Notes under the pieces: model-generated | Database searches by the model: none | What the model was told of the DNA's origin: nothing | Seen by the model: the letters and a program-made list of their open reading frames with translations, nothing else | Position numbers and translations under genes: made by a program | Shown here: positions 18,391-27,907 of the stretch, one piece after another | Layout: every line of letters begins with the position of its first letter | How positions within the stretch are numbered: the stretch's first letter is position 1 | Source of the DNA: Bin87 sp965204685 | GTDB taxonomy: Bacteria > Chloroflexota > Dehalococcoidia > Lucifugimonadales > UBA3495 | Length of the DNA: 64,000 nt | Assembly (NCBI GenBank): GCA_965204685.1 | Contig: OZ242004.1 | Coordinates: 186,001-250,000 of the forward strand | Reading direction: 5' to 3'

Positions 18391-19467
18391 TCAAGCTGGG
18401 CAGTTGACTGACCCGATTGATCTGGGCAGTGCTGGGAAGACCTCCCGAGCAACGTAGCGTTTGAGGCAACGAATGACTTCTTTCTTGCTCATTCCTTCGC
18501 TGGTGCGCCGGAGCATATAGGTCCTGGTCCTGGGATCGTGGCGAAGCCTGACGCAAACGATGCGATAGAGGGCCGCATTAGCCTGGCGGTCGCCGCCGCG
18601 ATTGAGTCGATGCCGGTTTGTCTTGCCGGAGGACGCAGGTATGGGGTTCACCCCACACAAGGATGCGAAGGCTGCCTCCGAATGAAGGCGTTCAGGGTTG
18701 CTCCCAGCGGCGGTCAGGAGAGCCGCCGCGGTGTCGGGCCCTACGCCAAAGATATTGACCAGCGCCGGTGCCGCCGCCCGAGTAAGGCACTTCAGGTGGG
18801 CCTCCAGGTCGTGGATCTCCGTGCTGAGTTGACGGTAGCGGCAGGCCAGCGAGCGAAGAGCGTACTTGGCCGCCGCTTTGGGGCCGTCCATGCTACCAGG
18901 GCGGAATCTGGCGCACCGCGTAGCGAGAGCGTTGGCGGCGAGCCCATCAAGGGATTCACGAAGCTCGGCCGGGGCTGTGAGGATAAGGGCTTTCATCTGG
19001 TTGATGGCCTGGGTGCGGGCTTTCATCGCCGAGTCCTTGGTACTCTTGAGCATGCGGATCATTTCAACTTCTCCCTGGCCCGACTTGGGAGTAGCGTCGG
19101 CTACACCGGCGAGCACCGCCCGTGCCGCCGTTTCCGCATCGGTGGGATCGCTCTTCCCCTTACGACGGCGCACCGACCGGTCAGGACGATTGACCTCGAC
19201 GACGGTATGACCCCAACCAGTTAAGAAGCGGGCAACCCCAGTGCCGTAGGAACCGGTGCCTTCGATCCCGAACGCCCGGACCCGTCCCAAGTTCCGGGAC
19301 CAGCGTTCGAGCTCAGCATAGCCGTACGTAGTCGCCAGTGCGCGATGTTCACCCAAGCGTACGCCTAGCCGGTCAATGGCCACCGCCACATGCTGGTCTT
19401 GGTGAGTATCAACTCCGATGACCACCTGAACAACGCCATTGCCTTCGCGACCAACGGCCTCTGTCAT
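18391..19467 (-). CDS. IS110-family transposase
   Basis: A 358-residue intact transposase. The N-terminal RuvC-like DEDD domain shows VVIGVDTHQDQHVAVAID, FGIEGTGSYGTGVARFL and KSDPTDAETAARAVLAG with the catalytic Asp/Glu residues. The C-terminal transposase_20 part holds the helix-hairpin-helix LVNIFGVGPDTAAALLTAAG and the serine-bearing CGVNPIPASSGKTNRHRL. IS110 elements have no typical inverted repeats, and their non-coding end encodes a bridge RNA; the 19468-19690 stretch upstream of this gene is the candidate. The element looks complete and may be active. Confidence 0.9.
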   Translation of the reverse strand: MTEAVGREGNGVVQVVIGVDTHQDQHVAVAIDRLGVRLGEHRALATTYGYAELERWSRNLGRVRAFGIEGTGSYGTGVARFLTGWGHTVVEVNRPDRSVRRRKGKSDPTDAETAARAVLAGVADATPKSGQGEVEMIRMLKSTKDSAMKARTQAINQMKALILTAPAELRESLDGLAANALATRCARFRPGSMDGPKAAAKYALRSLACRYRQLSTEIHDLEAHLKCLTRAAAPALVNIFGVGPDTAAALLTAAGSNPERLHSEAAFASLCGVNPIPASSGKTNRHRLNRGGDRQANAALYRIVCVRLRHDPRTRTYMLRRTSEGMSKKEVIRCLKRYVAREVFPALPRSIGSVNCPA

Positions 19468-19690
19468 CTCTACCTCCTGAAAGATGGCGTGCCGGCCAGG
19501 TGAGCGGACAAAACTGCGATGGGGCTTGAAGCCAGGCTCCTATAAGGTCACTGCTCGCCAGGACCGTCGACGCGGTCTGGGCCACCTCGATGCCGGGCCG
19601 ACAGATCATTCTGAAGGCATTTTCGCCAGTTACCGAAAGGGTCAGGTCCGAGCCGAGATGACCTGGCATATCATCGCAGTTTCCGAAACT

Positions 19691-21216
19691 TTAACACCTG
19701 GGGCCCACTCCAATCAGCGCCAGTTCCGGCAGTCTGATCGGTTCCACGAAGGGCTCGGCAGTCCCGGCGTAAACCAGTTCTTTGGCCATGATGCCGCGCC
19801 ATTCCTTCACGCGGTGCTGCATGGTTCGCAGTTGCGCCTCGCTGAAACGGTCGGGATGCTCCGGCTGCAACCTGGCCATCAGCGCCTTGCTGGCGGCATC
19901 CGGTTCGGTTTGTAACCAGACCAGCACGTTGCCCCAAACGCCCTCGAAGGGATTCTTGCGGGTCCGCCAGTGCCGCGGGCCTCGAACACGGACCGCATGG
20001 GTAGGCCGGACTTCACCCTGCCGCCACAGCCTGGGCAGCCTGGCGAGGAACTTGCTCAGGCTTTCGCCGGACGGGTTTCCCTGACCTCGGGTGAGGTCGC
20101 AACCACCAGGGCTGACTGGGTTTCACGGATGGTATGGAGCAACAGCACCGGATCCAGCCTGGCCCGGTACTGGATGAGCGCAGCCCTCATGTCATCGCTG
20201 GTTGCATCATGCTGCATCAGCCGGTCGCAGGGCGTGGTCGGCGGACTGTAGCGTTTGAGGGTCGTGCTTTCCTCCCGCGTCTTGTCGATCAACTTGAACG
20301 AGGGCTGGAAGAAGTTCACGTACAGACGCAGCGCACCGTAGAGTTGCGCCATGGTCTCACCGGCGTCTGACCCGAGTAGCGGCCATGGCCGATGAAGCGG
20401 CGCACTACGTTGCCGTTCTTCTGTTCAATCCACGCCTGGTCATTGCTGCGATACGCCCGGGACCGGGTGAACTCTATGCCACGCTCAGCGCAGTACCCGA
20501 TCAGCGTCTCGTTGATGAACGCCCCGTCGTTGTCGGAGTCGATGCCGCCAATGGGGAAAGGCAGCCTCTGGCTGATGGATTCCAATCCCTCCACGATCAA
20601 CGACTGCTCCTTGGCCAGCAGGGGAACGGCCTCCGCCCAGCCGGTGCAGGCGTCGGTGGCGACCAGGCTGTGAATGAATGATCCGGACAGCGGCCCGCCG
20701 CTGTGAACCACCAGGTCTATCTCCAGAAAACCTGGCGGCGGTCCGTTCCAGTCGTTGTAGGTACCCACTGGAACCCGCCTGCCCATCGACCGTTTACGCC
20801 GGCGTCTGCGCCGGCTGCCCTCCATGGGACGGATCGGTTTCAGGAGGCGGTCCAGGGTGGCTGCGCTGGCCGCCAACAGCCGGTCCCGCACATCTGGGTC
20901 GAGATCGAGATGACCATGACGTTCCATGGACTCCACCAGGTGGGGCATCGCCGCCTTCAACCGTTTCCCGCAGATGCGGTCGGCGGCTTCCCAGATCACG
21001 ATCACCGCCTCTCTCACCGCCTCATCGTAGATACGCTGGCCCCGTGCCTGACGCGGAACCTCGTCGTCTTCGTCAATCTGGCTGAGCAACCTGACGCCGT
21101 GTTTGCGATGGTGTCCGGTGATCGCGATGAACTCGTCCAGGATACGGCTCTTCTCCTTACTTGGAGGAGCTCCGGTAGCGCTCTCCCAGCGTGACCAACA
21201 ATTCCTGCTTTCCCAT
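19691..21216 (-). pseudogene. rve-type (DDE integrase core) transposase, multiply frameshifted
   Basis: The start MGKQELLVTLGERYR at 21216 breaks almost at once (extra TAAG at ~21157). It resumes as RILDEFIAITGHHRKHG, then a long intact stretch with the DDE core: FLEIDLVVHSGG, GIDSDNDGAFINETLIGYC and WIEQKNGNVVRR. Further frame changes near 20335 and 20066 lead through QLYGALRLYVNFFQPSFKL and RHWRTRKNPFEGVW to the C-terminus at 19691. The domain order matches the retroviral-integrase-like transposases with an EIDLVxH core. I leave the IS family open. Confidence 0.75.
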
Positions 21217-21300
21217 CCTGCTTATGCCTCCACCCACGTGGCTGCCTCCGCATTTTCCGTAACATTTTATTTGAGGCAACCACCTTCGTTGGGTAACGGT

Positions 21301-21681
21301 TTAGGTGAGGCAATGCGCGTGATCAATTCCTTGGTGCGCAAGCCGGGAGCATTCGCCCGGTACCGGTTCAGGGAGCAGCTCTTTCCCTCCATGCACTTCC
21401 GGCTGGCTTACGACGCCCTCAGGGAATGGCGTGGGGAGCGGGCCGACGTGGAGTACGTCCGCATCCTGCACCTGGCGGCCACCACCATGGAGGCTAATGT
21501 GGACAGCGCGCTGTCCCTGCTTCCAGAGACCGGTCATCCATTCGACTATGCCGAGGTGCGGGACCTGGCCGAGCCCAAACCGCCCGAGGCTCCGGCGCTG
21601 GCGCTGTCGGGTAAGCCGGACATGAAGATCTACGATGGCCTGCTTGTGGGCACCCTGGCCGGCGCGGGGGTGTGCGCGATG
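21301..21681 (+). pseudogene. IS21 IstA transposase, C-terminal fragment
   Basis: The frame carries VINSLVRKPGAFARYRFREQ through EYVRILHLAATTMEANVDSA, the end of IstA in IS21-type elements. Its N-terminal HTH and DDE core are missing: the rve-type element abuts at ~21240-21300. It runs directly into the IstB start. Confidence 0.75.
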
Positions 21682-22531
21682 ATGGACACCGACACCAGCG
21701 TGATGCAGGAGCGCATCGGCGAGCTCTGCCACCAATTTCCGCCGGAGGTCGACCCACCATGGGCGCCCAGTCGGTGGCCCGTTTCACCGAAGCCGGCCAC
21801 GGCGACGCCCTGTCCACCTTCCTGGAGGTGCTGGAGCAGGAAGCCGAGGATCGCCGCCACCGGCGCATCAATCGGCTGCGGCAGGCATCCAAACTCCCCG
21901 CGGGCAAGACCTGGGAAACCTTCGAACATCACCGGATGCCACTGGTCCTCAGGCAGTCCGCCAGCGGCGGAGACCAACTGGCCCAGGGCAGCTTCGTGGA
22001 ACACGGCGTCAACGTGCTGGCCTTCGGGCTGCCCGGCACCGGCAAGACCCACGCGCTGTGCGCCTTGGGTCATCGCCTGGTGGAAACCGGCCACTCCGTA
22101 CTCTTCGCACCGGTCTACCGCCTGGTGCAGGACCCGCTCGCCGCCAAGCGGGACTTCGCCTACCCAGGCAACTGCGCAAGCTGGACAACTTCGACTTCCT
22201 GCTCCTGGACGACCTGGGCTATCTGCCGCAGGGGAACGAGGAATCCGAGGTCCTCTTCACCCTCATTGCAGAACGCTACGAACGCAGGTCGCTGGGCATC
22301 ACGTCCAACCTGGTCTTCTCCGAATGGGAGCGCATCTTCGCCAACCCTATGGCCACCGCCGCGGCGATTGACCGGGTGGTGCACCACGCCGTCATCCTGG
22401 AGTTTGACGTCCCCAGCTACCGGACTGATGCAGCCCAGCAGCGCGGCGAGACTGCCGCGGCCGAGGAGGTGAACCGGCAAATCTGGTTGACGCGGGACAC
22501 AAACGGTTCGAAGTCGCCGGCGGCGCCCTGA
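21682..22531 (+). pseudogene. IS21 IstB ATPase, frameshifted
   Basis: The start MDTDTSVMQERIGELCHQF is broken near 21745, then continues as MGAQSVARFTEAGHGDALST. Walker A is GLPGTGKTHALCALG. A one-base loss near 22160 shifts to the frame with Walker B as FLLLDDLGYLPQG and the sensor region LGITSNLVFSEWE. A 15-bp palindrome (21957-21971) adds residues SASGG in frame. IstB loads the IS21 transposase; this copy is dead. Confidence 0.8.
21957..21971. repeat. Mini-palindrome copy 3
   Basis: TCCGCC-AGC-GGCGGA inside istB, encoding SASGG, a stretch not expected at this position of IstB. Confidence 0.65.
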
Positions 22532-22719
22532 ACTATGCGCTTTCCATCGAGGTGCGCCGCGGAACTCTGGTCATCAACTCAGACCGCACGGTCAGCCTGA
22601 ACCCGCAAGACGCTGACCCTCCCTCCATTTGATGACAGCGGGCCGCTGCCCGCCTGAATCTTAAGCACATATCATCCAATGGAGCCGACCACGGCTACTC
22701 CTACACCCGGAGCCGTGCA

Positions 22720-23373
22720 GTGCCCCAACAAGGAGACTTTTCCTACATCTGGGCTACCTGGCTGCCCCGCCTGCTCACCGGCGAACCATCCTGCGAGTGG
22801 TCCATATGGTTCAAGGCTCACTACCAGGGTTGGGCCAGACAGCCCCACGACTTTGACCAATCCCAGTGGCTGCTGGACCACACCGCCCTGTTGCATCAGA
22901 CCAAAGCCGAGTGGGAAGAACGCGGCTGCGACGTTTACGTCGAAGCCCAAAACAGCTTCCAGCTCCGTGGCCGCACGGCCACCCTGGCCGGCCGACCCGA
23001 CCTGATCGTCGATCGCGGCAACGACGCCCTCATCATCGACGTCAAAACCGGCCAGGAACAACCCTGGCACATCGTTCAACTCCAGATCTACCAGTACGCC
23101 TTGCCCAAGGCTCTGCCAGAGCGTTTCCGCCACGCCAGGCTGGCCGGCGAGGTCGTCTATCCACCCCACATTGCCCACGTGTCCAGGGGAGCCCTGCCCG
23201 GTCAGTTCATCGACCAGCTCGGCTCGACCATCCGCCGGCTCGCCGCACATAACCCACCCAAGCCGGCGCCCAGCTTCCAGGAGTGTCGCTTCTGCGACAT
23301 CACGGCCGCCGATTGCCCCGAACGCGTCGACCAACCCGATGAGGTTCCCCAGGAACGGACCAACGACTTCTAA
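22720..23373 (+). CDS. Cas4/RecB-like PD-(D/E)XK nuclease with Fe-S-type cysteines
   Basis: A 217-residue protein with a GTG start; no ATG/GTG/TTG precedes it in the open frame, so a few N-terminal residues may be missing. The nuclease core is LAGRPDLIVDRGNDALIIDV followed by KTG (D...DVK), with the following helix HIVQLQIYQYAL supplying the QxxxY motif. One Cys near the N-terminus (TGEPSCEWSIWF) plus a C-terminal CRFC...C set (ECRFCDITAADCPERV) matches the four-Cys Fe-S arrangement of Cas4 and AddB. No CRISPR array or cas gene is nearby, so it is a stand-alone exonuclease candidate. Confidence 0.75.
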   Translation: MPQQGDFSYIWATWLPRLLTGEPSCEWSIWFKAHYQGWARQPHDFDQSQWLLDHTALLHQTKAEWEERGCDVYVEAQNSFQLRGRTATLAGRPDLIVDRGNDALIIDVKTGQEQPWHIVQLQIYQYALPKALPERFRHARLAGEVVYPPHIAHVSRGALPGQFIDQLGSTIRRLAAHNPPKPAPSFQECRFCDITAADCPERVDQPDEVPQERTNDF

Positions 23374-23702
23374 ACGACAGCACCACGAGGCTACCCACAC
23401 AACCACGATCGCCATCCGTTATGGCGACTCGGAACCGGCAGTGACCGCCAGGCAGACGGATTCGCCCAGCACCTGGGAACTCAACTGCCCCGCCCGTGCA
23501 GGCCTACTCCATAGGTACGGGGCGTCGGCTAACCAACACCCCGGGATTCAAGTCACCAGGCCCCTTATGCCCTCTGATGTCGAGGAGGACCCTGGCGGGT
23601 TTACGTGGATCTACGATACCGCCAATCGAACAAACTTTCAATCAAAACTGCCAAGAAGATTTAGGAGCGTGCAAAAATACCGGCAGGACTGGTTCGGCAC
23701 TA
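23374..23702. other. Possible gene remnant before the IS5 element
   Basis: The + frame reads GGFTWIYDTANRTNFQSKLP then RRFRSVQKYRQDWFGT right up to the IS boundary. It looks coding but has no start I trust and no recognised family. The IS5 insertion would have cut it. Confidence 0.3.
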
Positions 23703-24514
23703 GGGCGTGTGCACACTATTGCAAGGCATCGTAGATCAGGGCGAACAGGATGAAGCCACTGAAAATCGCATCCAGCTTATCGTACCGCGTGAAGACGCGG
23801 CGGAACCTTTTCAACCGCCGGAACAGCCGCTCGACTTCGTTCCGCCTTTTGTACAACTCCCGGTCGTATTCCCAAGGTTCTTTCCGACTGCGCAACGGCG
23901 GCACTACCGGGTCATACCCCAATTCCACCGCCAACCCGCGAGTGGCATTGCCTTCATAAGCCCGATCCATCAGCAACTTGGTCCCAGGCTCTTGCGGCCC
24001 CAAACTCTCCAACAGGCGGCGAGCTTCCGGACCATCATGAGCTTCCCCTGGCGACAGCGCAAAGGTCACTGCATTGCGATCATCCGCGGCAACCAGATGA
24101 ATTTTGGTGTTCCAGCCGCCCCGGGACTTGCCAATGGCTTGCAGTCCGCTTTTTTGAGCGCCCCAGCGCCGTCCGGATGCACCTTCACGCTGGTGCTGTC
24201 CAAGGCCATCACCGCCACACTGACCCGGATAATTCCTTCCTCCTGCAAAGCGGCGAAAACCCGATCCAGCACGCCCTTTTTGGACCAGCGGTTCATCCGA
24301 GTATAGACGGTGTGCCAGTCGCCAAAGGGCGGGGCAAACCCCGCCATTTGCAACCGTGCTCATTGACGTAGAGGATGGCGTTCAACACCTGCAAGTTGGG
24401 GATGCTGACGTTGCCCCGCTGCACTGGAAAGTGCGATGCGTTGCGTTGGTATTGTTCTTCCGTAATTTCCATGCGCCGCATTATAATGCCACGCTACATA
24501 GTGTGAACATACTC
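23703..24514. mobile_element. IS5-family (IS427-like) element
   Basis: 812 bp with imperfect terminal repeats (left GGGCGTGTGCACACTATT, right complement GAGTATGTTCACACTATG) and TA at both flanks (23701-23702, 24515-24516) as a likely target duplication. Length and ends fit the IS427 group. Confidence 0.75.
23716..24481 (-). pseudogene. IS5-family transposase in several frames
   Basis: The N-terminus MRRMEITEEQYQRNASHFP to NAILYVNEHGCKWRGLP sits in one frame (24481-24360). FGDWHTVYTRMNRWSKKGVL and MALDSTSVKVHPDGAGALKK lie in a second, and GGWNTKIHLVAADD onward to the end in a third. The last frame has DRAYEGNATRG and the catalytic region NEVERLFRRLKRFRRVFTRY. Many IS427-group elements express two frames by programmed frameshifting, but three segments here suggest decay. 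Confidence 0.75.
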
Positions 24515-24615
24515 TAAGCAATCACGCCGAAAACGACGCATTTCGTCACTGAATAGTAAGCAAACGATGTACGATATTAGTCACGGTGACAACCGCGCCG
24601 TCGTTACTGCACTTA

Positions 24616-24816
24616 CTAACGTTGCACCGTAAATAAGCCGACATCATCATCATTGCCCGCTTGGATATCCAGAGGAGCCAACGGCAACGAAGGGGTCCGC
24701 CCAATGGGCAGACTCCCCCGAATGATCGCTCCGACAATGGGCAGGTCAAGTGCGTGCATCGCCACACCATCTCCGTGATAAAACACCACCCGAACGAGGG
24801 ACCGCGATATGACCAT
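24616..24816 (-). CDS. Short hypothetical protein, possibly a fragment
   Basis: A 66-residue frame ending in PLAPLDIQAGNDDDVGLFTV. It is hydrophobic in the middle (HALDLPIVGAIIRGSLP). It lies between two insertion elements and is divergent from 24857. No family, and no clear ribosome binding site. Confidence 0.25.
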   Translation of the reverse strand: MVISRSLVRVVFYHGDGVAMHALDLPIVGAIIRGSLPIGRTPSLPLAPLDIQAGNDDDVGLFTVQR

Positions 24817-24856
24817 GCGCCAAAGGGCATAGCCTGATGCCGAATATATTCCAACT

Positions 24857-25057
24857 ATGCGTACCGTAGCCGAAGTGATGGCCGACTTAGAACTGCTCAG
24901 TCACGGGCCCGGGTTCATCTACACCTTCTGCGTCATGGTCGCTGACACCTTGTGGATGACGACAGACGAAGTGGCGGAAATCGACTGGCACCAGAGACCG
25001 AAGCACCGAGAACTTTCGCTGCTCCTTGGTTTGTCGGTCAAACGCCCAATTGACTTA
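24857..25057 (+). pseudogene. Small gene interrupted by IS1380 (5' part)
   Basis: MRTVAEVMADLELLSHGPGF to LSLLLGLSVKRPIDL ends at the left end of the IS. Joining it across the TTA duplication to 26756-26821 gives an 87-codon reading frame ending LTPNPPMSGP...LLAM. The protein is acidic-helical and not recognised. The insertion proves the gene was in place before IS1380 arrived. Confidence 0.6.
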
Positions 25058-26634
25058 GCCCGAATCCACCGATGCGGCGTGGTGTTGCCGGTCAGGTGAG
25101 GGATGTGGGGCCAGGGAGCGGGTTGGCGATGACCTGATGCCGATGAAAAGGACGATGCGGTGTGTGGAGGCCACGCCAAAGAGATGTTGACGGCCTGTGG
25201 CAGCGGCTTGGGAGCGATTTTCAGCGTAGACCGCAGGCGGTGACCGTCAGGGGCCCAGCCTGGGCGCTGACCGGCCAGGTGTTGGGTGTGGTGGACAGGT
25301 GAAATGCCGATGGCGGCGTCAGGCAGGGCGCGCAATCTGGCCAGGGCGCTGCCGAACTGGTTTTGCCAGGGCCAGCCCTGGGGAAGATGCAGGATGAGGC
25401 TACGGGCTTTGCGGGTGAGGCGTCCGGCCAGGGAGAAGAAGCGTCGTCGCAGGGTCTTGGTGGTGATCACCGGCTCGCCCATGCCGATGCGGGCGGTCCA
25501 GCGGGCAAGGTTATGCGCCATGGCTTGGACAGCGAGCCAGGCGGCATTGGCAGGGAAGCGGCCCGAGGGAAGGTGGTTGAGACCCACGCCATACTTCAGA
25601 TCGCGAATGGCGTTCTCCACCTCGGCGTGGCGGCGATGGTCTGCCTCCAGATCCAGGGTGTCGCCGTCACGGTCGGTGATGAAAGCATGATAGCTGTAGG
25701 TGGTGAACAGCGCCAGTTGGGAGCTGGGCGTGGGTTTCACCCGCCGGACGATGAGCCGCACCGGCACGGCGTCGGGCTCATGCTGGAAGGGAGTGTAGGT
25801 GGTTTCAGCCGCGTCGGCGGCGCCTTCCATCCAGTAGGGAATGGGCGTCCAGTCGGTCTCGGGTATGGCCTCGATGATGTTCCGCACGCTTGGGTGCCGG
25901 CGAATGGTGATGGAGGAGCGGGCCTTCATCTGCCGGCAGACGGCGACGATGTCGTGGTTGTAGAAGCCGCTGTCGGCCCGCATGATCAGTGGTCCGGTGG
26001 CTCCGGCGTAACGCACTCGGCTGATGGTTTCACGCAGGAAGTGGGCGGCGCCCTGAGCCGTGTTGGCTCGGCCCTTGCGCAGCCGGACCATTAGCACGTC
26101 GCCCGTTCCAGCAGCGATGGCGAGGAGCGGGTGATAGCCCCGCTGGCCGGCGTAGTTGTGGCGCTGTGCGCCCTCCTTGGCCAGACCGTAAGTCTCGCAG
26201 ACGCTGGAGTCCAGGTCGATGGCCAACGGCTCGTCGCCAGGACCTGCCCCTGCGCCCCAGGCTCGGGCCATCACCTCACGGCTCACCCGATCCAGCTGGC
26301 GCACGTGGCCCCAGCGGAAACTCCGCAAGAAGGTGCCCAAGGTGGACGGCGCCTTCACGGCACAACCCAGCACCTGTTCGGTACCGCCAGCCCGCAGCGC
26401 GTCGGCGTCGTCAATGCAGTCCCCGCCAGCCAACGCCGACGCCACCAACGTCAGCAACTTGTCCCCCGCATTCGCCCGACCCGGCACATCTCCCAGGTCA
26501 ACTTGGCGGTCCACCAGCCCGCCCAATCCCAAATGATGGGCCAGCGTGACCGGCAGGATCAACCCGGCATTGGCCACCAAACGGTGATCATCTAAGGCAG
26601 CGTGGGTGCGGTCGGGCTGCTCGCGTGGTAGCAT
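24919..26634 (-). CDS. IS1380-family transposase
   Basis: Start ATG 26634 (MLPREQPDRTHAALDDHRLV), with an open frame upstream to 26703. It has the N-terminal LILPVTLAHHLGLGGLVDRQ, the catalytic region AIDLDSSVCETYGLAKEGAQ, a second Asp in PLIMRADSGFYNHDIV and the Glu-bearing RRHAEVENAIRDLKYGVG, as in DDE IS1380 transposases. The frame has no stop inside the IS: it reads through the left terminus (25058) and ends at 24919 in the disrupted gene, adding ~46 foreign residues. Shorter relics of this transposase occur at 2950, 9873, 29966 and 52345, so it spread repeatedly. Confidence 0.85.
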   Translation of the reverse strand: MLPREQPDRTHAALDDHRLVANAGLILPVTLAHHLGLGGLVDRQVDLGDVPGRANAGDKLLTLVASALAGGDCIDDADALRAGGTEQVLGCAVKAPSTLGTFLRSFRWGHVRQLDRVSREVMARAWGAGAGPGDEPLAIDLDSSVCETYGLAKEGAQRHNYAGQRGYHPLLAIAAGTGDVLMVRLRKGRANTAQGAAHFLRETISRVRYAGATGPLIMRADSGFYNHDIVAVCRQMKARSSITIRRHPSVRNIIEAIPETDWTPIPYWMEGAADAAETTYTPFQHEPDAVPVRLIVRRVKPTPSSQLALFTTYSYHAFITDRDGDTLDLEADHRRHAEVENAIRDLKYGVGLNHLPSGRFPANAAWLAVQAMAHNLARWTARIGMGEPVITTKTLRRRFFSLAGRLTRKARSLILHLPQGWPWQNQFGSALARLRALPDAAIGISPVHHTQHLAGQRPGWAPDGHRLRSTLKIAPKPLPQAVNISLAWPPHTASSFSSASGHRQPAPWPHIPHLTGNTTPHRWIRAKSIGRLTDKPRSSESSRCFGLWCQSISATSSVVIHKVSATMTQKV

Positions 26635-26755
26635 CCGGTGGGTGCTCCTTGTTTCGGGTCGGTTTTCTGTATCAAAAACCATTATCCCCGAAGCCGGGAG
26701 CACTTTCTTATCCCATCAGCACGCCGCCACACTCATCCTTTCGGTGGATTGGGGC
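25058..26755. mobile_element. IS1380-family element, complete
   Basis: 1698 bp. The ends GCCCGAATCCACCGA (left) and the complement GCCCCAATCCACCGA (right) form the terminal inverted repeat. TTA flanks both sides (25055-25057 and 26756-26758). It is inserted in the small gene at 24857. Confidence 0.8.
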
Positions 26756-26821
26756 TTAACCCTAACCCCAAATCCACCGATGTCTGGTCCGCGGGCACCG
26801 AGCCAACTATTAGCAATGTGA
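26756..26821 (+). pseudogene. 3' part of the gene interrupted by IS1380
   Basis: This is the 21-codon remainder, in frame with 24857-25057 once the TTA duplication is collapsed, ending in TGA. See the 5' part. Confidence 0.5.
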
Positions 26822-27170
26822 GGAACTAACCAGCGGTGCCGTATCTGTTCCCAGAGGTCACCCGACCGCTGTACGGCGGTGAAAGCCACACCACATCGCA
26901 AGCTCCAGAAGCGCCCGGTGGCCCTTTCCGGCGGAAATACAGGTATCCTGACACGGTTGCCCAACCCCAGCAGGTCCCGCCGCCCACTGCCTCAAGGCCA
27001 TCAGGCACCTGGCCGAGACGCCGGATCCCTCGTCCCGCCAACAGAACAACCAATGCGATGCGCCAAGGCGCGCTGTCCCCACAACACCTGGACCAACGCA
27101 TTAGTTGACCCACCCAGATATCGAACACTATCATCCAAGCCCACCGCAGTACAAACGGAGCGCGATCCAA
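26822..27170. other. Intergenic; possible methyltransferase-like scrap
   Basis: The minus strand at 26826-26905 reads CDVVWLSPPYSGRVTSGNRY, resembling the (S/D)PPY motif of DNA methyltransferases but without supporting context. A 34-bp block at 26903-26936 resembles 12135-12168 (29 of 34 bases), beside the other methyltransferase relic. Confidence 0.25.
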
Positions 27171-27907
27171 TGACCGGCCCAGCTCTCGCCTTGCCCTTCG
27201 TACGCATCCGCATCGACCACCCGAAGTCGCCTCGCGTCGGTCAGCCCTGCCGCATCGGCCGAGCCGTCGCCATCCGTGCCTACGATCCCCTTTACGAGGA
27301 CATCTCACGACGCCGGCAAGGTGATTCGACCGATTCAGATATGGACCCCACGCACCCAGAGTTCCCATACGCCCAGGGAGAAACCCCCGTCTCCTTCCAG
27401 CACACCACCTGGCCCGTCATCGTCCAGAACCTTTCCCCCAACACCGCCCGAACCGGCGAGACCGTTTTTTACCTGGATCGGCTCACTGACAACCTGCCCG
27501 ATAATCCCACCAACTGCGCCGTCAGCCCCGGGCAGTTTGTCGGCCTGCCCGACGCCATCGCCGGGCTCCTGCTCCAACCCATAGAACCCCACGTCACCAG
27601 GGAGGTCCAGGTCCTGCTCCAGTACGCCTGGCGCGACTGGCACTGGCTATCTTGCCCCGACGTGGAGCGCTCTCCAAACGTCCGCAATGGCGAATGGGTC
27701 TTCCGCGGCACCAAGGTGCCCCTCACCTTCTTGTTCGATCACCTCCAGGAAGGCGGCAACATCGACGACTTCATCGTTGATTACGACACCGTATCTCGCG
27801 ATCAAGTCGCTAAGGTACTCCAGCATACCGCCGCCGACCTAGCGAAGTACACGGACCCGCCACGCACTTCGCCATACCCCACCCCCGAAGCCGCTCCCAA
27901 GTCATGA
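27171..27907 (+). CDS. DUF433-type antitoxin with a long N-terminal extension
   Basis: 245 codons from ATG 27171, with GGAG upstream. Residues ~160-230 form a DUF433 domain (CPDVERSPNVRNGEWVFRGT, then FLFDHLQEGGNIDDFIVDYD), the HTH-like antitoxin fold usually found alone in ~75-residue proteins. The first ~155 residues are of unknown type (PLYEDISRRRQGDSTDSD; FYLDRLTDNLPDNP) and contain no other start at the domain boundary, so the extension is probably real. The stop overlaps the next start by four bases (ATGA). It should neutralise the downstream PIN-like protein and repress the operon. Confidence 0.75.

Noticed and set aside
26826..27368. Minus-strand methyltransferase gene with SPPY motif
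   Set aside because: Only one motif-like string fits; the rest of the frame is low-complexity shadow of other sequence and lacks a SAM-binding motif.
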